From: a virus
Direction: 5' to 3' (one strand)
IMG/VR virus record: IMGVR_UViG_3300032157_000002
Span: 38,271 to 102,270 of that record
Length of the DNA stretch: 64,000 bases
Below, piece after piece: positions 59,921 to 64,000 of the stretch. The first letter of the stretch is position 1. Each line of letters starts with the position of its first letter. A program made the position numbers and the translations under genes. Under the pieces are notes generated by a model. It saw only the letters and a program-made list of their open reading frames with translations. It searched no databases and was not told the origin of the DNA.

Positions 59921-60475
59921 TCAACTGCCTTTGCACGGTCTGGCTTTGACTTCGCAGCGATAGTTTTGGATTCCGAATTGCGAGACGCTGCTTTCGGAGC
60001 AGGTAACGCCGGGCTGTTCGTCGCCACCGATTTTGTCGGCTCGGCGCCAGGACATGTAAGCCTCTCCGGCGTCGTATCGCACTTCCTTTTGCCAAGTTTC
60101 GATGGCAGTATTGATGGCCCACTGACGTTTGATGCGCTGGAGGCCTTTGGCCCGAATGACTTCACGCCAGCAGCGGCCAGAGCCAGCGTAACGGCGATCG
60201 TAATCCCGATCCCGAGTCTCGCTGTAAGAGCGATCACGGCTATGGCGCGGTTCAGCCACATAGATTCTCTCCCGGCGAGCTTGTTCACGCTGGATGCGGC
60301 GGCGGCATTCGCCGACTGAGACATGGCGTCCGCAGATGGAGCCGGCGACCTTCTTGATGTAGTCCTGGCGCTCGGCGCGGGCGCGATCCTGCTCATAGCC
60401 GGCATAGGGTTCGTCAGCGTTTACCGCATTGGGGATCGCTAGCAGGATGGCCAGGGGGATTATCATTTTCATCAT
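59921..60475 (-). CDS. Predicted secreted protein
   Basis: 184 residues. Signal peptide at about 1-20 (MIIPLAILLAIPNAVNA). The mature part is basic and rich in Arg/Glu (QDYIKKVAGSICGRHVSVGECRRRIQREQARRER) with Cys at several places, including GRCWREV and a CSES/YRCEV pair. Probably periplasmic. Start MMKM at 60475. Part of the - strand cassette of exported proteins. Confidence 0.6.
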   Translation of the reverse strand: MMKMIIPLAILLAIPNAVNADEPYAGYEQDRARAERQDYIKKVAGSICGRHVSVGECRRRIQREQARRERIYVAEPRHSRDRSYSETRDRDYDRRYAGSGRCWREVIRAKGLQRIKRQWAINTAIETWQKEVRYDAGEAYMSWRRADKIGGDEQPGVTCSESSVSQFGIQNYRCEVKARPCKGS

Positions 60476-60599
60476 GGCTTCTCTCTTTCTGGTCTTGGAG
60501 CCACCTTTCGCGCAATGCGTTGATGGCTACCTCATAACAGCGAGCGCTGTTTATGCTCGCATGAGTCGCGTCCCAGTCCTCGTCAGAAATCTCAGTCAC
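60414..60599 (-). CDS. Unknown small protein
   Basis: 61 residues from a GTG at 60599, just past the stop overlap with the upstream gene. Acidic N-terminus (TEISDEDWDATHASINSARCYEVAINAL), helical. It overlaps the signal-peptide gene by 62 bases in another frame. Longer ATG starts would lie inside the upstream gene. Confidence 0.45.
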   Translation of the reverse strand: MTEISDEDWDATHASINSARCYEVAINALRERWLQDQKERSHDENDNPPGHPASDPQCGKR

Positions 60600-61551
60600 G
60601 CCTGTTCTTCTGAAAGACTTCAAGCAAACCCGGTTGGTCGCTGGCGTCAGGGATGGCTTTGGGGGCCGGCTTCCATCCCTGCTCATCGCCTTGCTTCTCG
60701 GCGGTCACGAGCCTCATTAGGGTTCCGGTCTGAGTCCTTATAATGACGGCAGTAACTGAGATAGTTGCATCCTGCGTGCGGCACTCACCATCAATCCGGC
60801 GAGACGCGCTCCCATCTGTTGTTGCGATAACCTTTACGCCAGACATGAAGTTGCCGACGCAGGGTTTGGCTAGATCGCCGAGAGATAGAGATGTGTAATC
60901 ATCAACGTTTTTGGTGTTGCCGGTGGCGATTATCAGCTTGCCAAGCTTCCCGTTGTCATAGTTAAAGACAACTTCCTCTCCGGCTTTGGCTGAAACAATA
61001 GTATACTGCGATCCATTCTTTGTCATAAGGTCTGACACAACACCCTTTATATCTTCTGGTGGAAGAATGGTGACATCATTCCTTGCGACTTGTGGAGCTG
61101 GCGCATGCAGATTGCGGACACAGTTTACGACCTCGGCCATCGCCACAGCCGTCCCCTGAAGGTTGAACACCAAATTCCCGGCCGGGTGATTGATGATCAT
61201 ACTATTTCCGGCTCTTAGCGTCTTGTATAGGTGGACGCCTGAGAGAGGAATAAAGGCAGTGTCTTTCTTAAGAAACTTCGCACTACCTTGAGCAACGATC
61301 TGACCGTCAACGATAGCGGTAATCGGGACAGTTGCTCCTGGATTAAGCCTCCAGGAGGGATCGGTAAGCCCAATACCCCAATTGTAATCCTTTCCGACAG
61401 AGACGTGCAAAGTTACACCGCCCTGCGGTGCATATTGGGTCGCCAAACAAGAGTCGGATGCTGGAGTGATTTCCCAGGTGCCGGCCTTGTAGGCGCTTGC
61501 TGGGGTGGCTAGCGCCAGGAAAACTGCGGTGATTATGGTTAGTTTCTTCAT
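60592..61551 (-). CDS. Predicted secreted protein
   Basis: 319 residues. Signal peptide at about 1-20 (LTIITAVFLALATPASAY). The mature sequence is beta-rich with several Cys (SCLATQYAPQGG, CVRNLHAP, CVGNFMSG, CRTQDATI). Segments such as FIPLSGVHLYKTLRAGNSMIINHPAG recall periplasmic beta domains. No named family. It probably acts in the host envelope; expression would be with the barrel gene on the same strand. Confidence 0.65.
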   Translation of the reverse strand: MKKLTIITAVFLALATPASAYKAGTWEITPASDSCLATQYAPQGGVTLHVSVGKDYNWGIGLTDPSWRLNPGATVPITAIVDGQIVAQGSAKFLKKDTAFIPLSGVHLYKTLRAGNSMIINHPAGNLVFNLQGTAVAMAEVVNCVRNLHAPAPQVARNDVTILPPEDIKGVVSDLMTKNGSQYTIVSAKAGEEVVFNYDNGKLGKLIIATGNTKNVDDYTSLSLGDLAKPCVGNFMSGVKVIATTDGSASRRIDGECRTQDATISVTAVIIRTQTGTLMRLVTAEKQGDEQGWKPAPKAIPDASDQPGLLEVFQKNRRD

Positions 61552-61669
61552 GGCTACTCTCTTACTTTGGGGAAAATTTACAAATGCCCTCCGGCTGCTT
61601 GGGAGATCAACCGGAGGGCTATGAGGCGAAACTGGGAGAATCTTAGGTTCCGCCCCCGCATGCGACCGT

Positions 61670-61846
61670 TTAGCGGCGCGATCTCCGTTCGTCGCGCCGC
61701 TGAATGCTTGCCATCAGCTCCGAGCGCAGACCATGTTTTGGGGTGAATTCAATCCACTCCAAGCGATCCTCCGACTCATCATTCCAACCCCAAAGGTCTT
61801 CACGAAGTTCGTCGATCGTCATCTCGGTGTAAGACTTTTTCGTCAT
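61670..61846 (-). CDS. Small acidic protein, 58 residues
   Basis: Start at 61846 with AGAAAG upstream. MTKKSYTEMTIDELREDLWGW and a following acidic helix, then an Arg-rich end (QRRDERRSRR). The charged halves suggest a small adaptor or regulator. It lies between the two predicted envelope genes. Confidence 0.6.
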   Translation of the reverse strand: MTKKSYTEMTIDELREDLWGWNDESEDRLEWIEFTPKHGLRSELMASIQRRDERRSRR

Positions 61847-61858
61847 TTGCGTTCTTTC

Positions 61859-62776
61859 TTAGCGGCCGAAGCCGTTGAGCTTGATCTTCAGGGTGCCCAT
61901 GATGCGGTCTTCCTCCGCATCGGCTTCGATCTTCAGGTTGGGCGTGTTGACCAGCGTCTCGGTGTCATAGAAGGCATGCTGGTATTCGAGGCCAAGAAAG
62001 ACGTTGTCGGATACGGCGAATTCGACGCCGCCACCAACGGTAATCCCCTTGAAGTCCACGCCATCGTAATCAGACTGGCCATAGCCCACGAGACCATAGA
62101 GCAGGGTGCGCGGAGCGACGATGAAGCCGGCGCGTGCGGCAGCAAGCCACTGGCCGTCCAGACCCTCAACGGCTGACCAGTTATAGTCGCCGAACACGCC
62201 AACCACGATGCGGCCAAGCGCCTGATCATAGCCAACGCGAGCACCGCCAAGAAGTCCGCTGTCGGACTCTTTGCCACTCGTCTTCACGGTAGCCGCTGGC
62301 GTGACGACTTCGGTGTGAGCCTCAACAGCGGCGTTGTAGCCACTGGTGATGGACGGGTCATTCGGCAGCATGGCGCGGAGCTGGTCGCACTCGTCGGAGG
62401 TAACGTTGGTCACCGATGCGCCAGCGTGAATCTCGGCGTCGTGAACGCGCTCATCATTCGGGTCCCAAGGATTGCCAATATCCTCGAAGCCTTTGGCGAA
62501 TTCAGCCCAGCAACGCGATGCAGCAGCCTCAACTTCTCGGGTTACTGCCGGGAAGTTGTCGGTTCGGGACCAGTTCATGGTATTGATGCCATAGCCGACC
62601 TGACCGCCCACATAGAAGCCGGTCCAGTTCACGACGCTGCCGCGTTCTGCGAACTCCATGGTATCCTTGGTGGAGCCGCCATTGATGTCAGCAGCAAACA
62701 CCTTGCTCGCAATAGGCGCTGCGATCAGGAGCGCGCCGAGCGCGACACCAGCAGCAAGCCGAGAATAAGTTGTCAT
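61859..62776 (-). CDS. Outer-membrane beta-barrel protein (Omp25/RopB type)
   Basis: 305 residues. Signal peptide at about 1-28 (GVALGALLIAAPIASKVFA). The motif NWTGFYVGGQVGYG at about 50-63 is the entry strand of rhizobial and Brucella Omp25/Omp31-type barrels; further paired strands (LLGGARVGYDQALGRIVVGVFGDYNWS, LLYGLVGYGQSDYDGV, ITVGGGVEFAVSDNVFLGLEYQHAFYD) end with a terminal aromatic-poor strand (GTLKIKLNGFGR). The loop between strands 2 and 3 is long and Cys-containing. A phage copy could change the host surface or block other phages. Confidence 0.82.
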   Translation of the reverse strand: MTTYSRLAAGVALGALLIAAPIASKVFAADINGGSTKDTMEFAERGSVVNWTGFYVGGQVGYGINTMNWSRTDNFPAVTREVEAAASRCWAEFAKGFEDIGNPWDPNDERVHDAEIHAGASVTNVTSDECDQLRAMLPNDPSITSGYNAAVEAHTEVVTPAATVKTSGKESDSGLLGGARVGYDQALGRIVVGVFGDYNWSAVEGLDGQWLAAARAGFIVAPRTLLYGLVGYGQSDYDGVDFKGITVGGGVEFAVSDNVFLGLEYQHAFYDTETLVNTPNLKIEADAEEDRIMGTLKIKLNGFGR

Positions 62777-62899
62777 CTGTCTTCCCTTCGTTTTGTCTCA
62801 TCCCGTGACCTGCCCTCGAATCGAGACTGAATCGGGATATCGGGCGAGCTTATAGAGGTGACTTCTGGCAGAAGAAGCAAAAACTGCGCTTTTTCCAGA

Positions 62900-63961
62900 T
62901 CAAGCGCCCATTGCTGTGGCTGGCGGGGCACAGGGCATATCGCGCCAATAGTCCGCCGCCTTGCCCGCGCAATCCCAGGTCAGCAGGCCCAAACTGGCGC
63001 TGCCGAAAAACAAGGCCACCTTCGCCACCTCCTCTTCTTCCGTCTCAATCGACAGTTTTTGCCCCAGCATCACATCGCCCGGCACCAAGCCTTCATAGAC
63101 AAAGCACAAGCCCCTGGGGTCGGGTTGGCTGTAGAGTTCGCGCTCCCTGGCCCACAGGTCGATCGGTGTCTCCTCAAGCCGGAATGGGTTCAGCCAGCCG
63201 AACCGACCTCCAGGCCGGTAGTCGCGCTGTATCGGGCGTGGCCTTGGCATCGGCCCCGGCAGCTTCACCACATTCTGCTGGGTGCCATGATAAATCCGGT
63301 AGGTATGGCCGCTTCTGTTGCCGATCACCTCGAAATAGCCCCGCGTCTTCAAGCTGATCTTCTGGGCCTCGGTGATGTTGTTCCAGAGCAGTTCGCGGCC
63401 CTTGTTATGGGCATCCATGATGCCGGTAACCGGAACAGCCGGAGGCGGCACCTCATTGCGCAAATGCGGATACTGGCGCAGCAGATCATTGACGCTGGCT
63501 TCGATCCATTGGATGGCATCGGGGCGGGCATAGGGATCGCGTTCGAAATCAAGCCTCTCCTGTAGCCTCTCGCGGAGGCGTCTCTGGGCTTCATATAGTT
63601 CGCGGTCGAAGGTGGCCCGCTGCACCGGGCGGCGCGGGGCTGGAAAACTGTGACTCATGGCTCGTCTCTGATCTCGATAGGAATAGGCAGCCTGGGTCCA
63701 TCTTTCGGCTTCGCGATGGGCGTCAGTGTTATACGCATTCCAATCATTCGTTGAGCGAATGGCGCCGCGCTCCCGCGCTCGCTCGACGCGAAAATGAATG
63801 GTGCGATCCCTGACGCGCCGGATGTACAATTCACGCGCCATCGCCTCAATGGTGGGAAAGTCAACGCGGTCCTGAACGCAAAACCGACGACGCTCCTCAT
63901 GGGCAGCATAATCGAGCCGGCTGCCAACCGCCGTATCATTCGTAAAGCGCAGTTCCATCAT
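62900..63961 (-). CDS. Conserved phage-type protein of unknown function
   Basis: 353 residues. The N-terminal half is charged and helical. In the C-terminal third, TRGYFEVIGNRSGHTYRIYHGT, LCFVYEGLVPGDVMLGQKLSIETEEEEVAKVA follow the pattern of a family widespread in phages but without assigned function. An internal ATG at 63658 is a possible second start. The gene begins close to the window edge; nothing is visible in the last 39 bases. Confidence 0.55.
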   Translation of the reverse strand: MMELRFTNDTAVGSRLDYAAHEERRRFCVQDRVDFPTIEAMARELYIRRVRDRTIHFRVERARERGAIRSTNDWNAYNTDAHREAERWTQAAYSYRDQRRAMSHSFPAPRRPVQRATFDRELYEAQRRLRERLQERLDFERDPYARPDAIQWIEASVNDLLRQYPHLRNEVPPPAVPVTGIMDAHNKGRELLWNNITEAQKISLKTRGYFEVIGNRSGHTYRIYHGTQQNVVKLPGPMPRPRPIQRDYRPGGRFGWLNPFRLEETPIDLWARERELYSQPDPRGLCFVYEGLVPGDVMLGQKLSIETEEEEVAKVALFFGSASLGLLTWDCAGKAADYWRDMPCAPPATAMGA

Positions 63962-64000
63962 GTGGCAAAGGTAGTAGTGTGGCTCCTCCCAAATCCGGAT

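Overview
The window is most of the genome of a tailed double-stranded DNA bacteriophage of the short-tailed (podovirus) type. The evidence is a head-and-tail gene order with large terminase, P22-type portal, scaffold-like protein, N4 gp56-type major capsid protein, gp4-like adaptor, gp10-like propeller protein, internal virion proteins, a 2969-residue polyvalent protein, tail proteins and a lysis cassette. A giant polyvalent virion protein next to such a head module is known from Bcep22-like podoviruses. The host is probably an alphaproteobacterium, perhaps Hyphomicrobiales: the phage carries an outer-membrane barrel of the Omp25/RopB type and the sequence is GC-rich. The host call is inference. 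No integrase, DNA polymerase, primase, helicase or RNA polymerase was recognised here.

Layout. 0-9.7 kb is an accessory region of small, tightly overlapping genes on the + strand (VWA protein, coiled-coil proteins, DUF550 pyrophosphohydrolase, small terminase), two tRNAs, and three Cys-rich/HNH-like genes on the - strand. 10.2-11.6 kb is the large terminase. 11.6-12.56 kb is non-coding and packed with stem-loops. 12.6-17.4 kb holds further small genes and a SLOG-fold protein. 17.6-21.6 kb encodes portal and scaffold-like proteins. 21.6-27.5 kb is a tRNA-rich region (four + strand, ten - strand) mixed with small - strand genes, a free-standing HNH gene and an LprI-like secreted protein. 28.0-54.5 kb is the structural and lysis module, all on the + strand; its capsid gene is split by a group I intron that encodes an HNH nuclease. 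55.0-64.0 kb is mainly - strand and holds KilA-N and two HNH genes, a tRNA-Ser, small unknown genes, several predicted secreted proteins and the outer-membrane barrel.

The most unusual content is a family of about 28 small stem-loop elements, in both orientations, nearly all in gaps between genes or touching gene ends. They share one architecture: a variable but covarying stem ending in CC/GG, then CA, nine variable bases, TG, about four bases (or a small hairpin), CCA, nine variable bases, then T and the closing strand. I know of no named RNA class with this pattern. In the 11.6-12.6 kb gap nine of them stand in a row, three inside tandem three-stem units. Seventeen tRNA genes are present, several with aberrant structures.

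How the genes fit together: terminase and portal package DNA into a scaffold-guided capsid; the gp4-like and gp10-like proteins close the neck; the internal proteins, including the polyvalent protein with two ADP-ribosyltransferase-like and two metallopeptidase-like motifs, are probably injected with the DNA; a GH24 lysozyme, a GH19 endolysin and an Rz/Rz1 pair open the envelope; the right-hand - strand cassette probably alters the host envelope.
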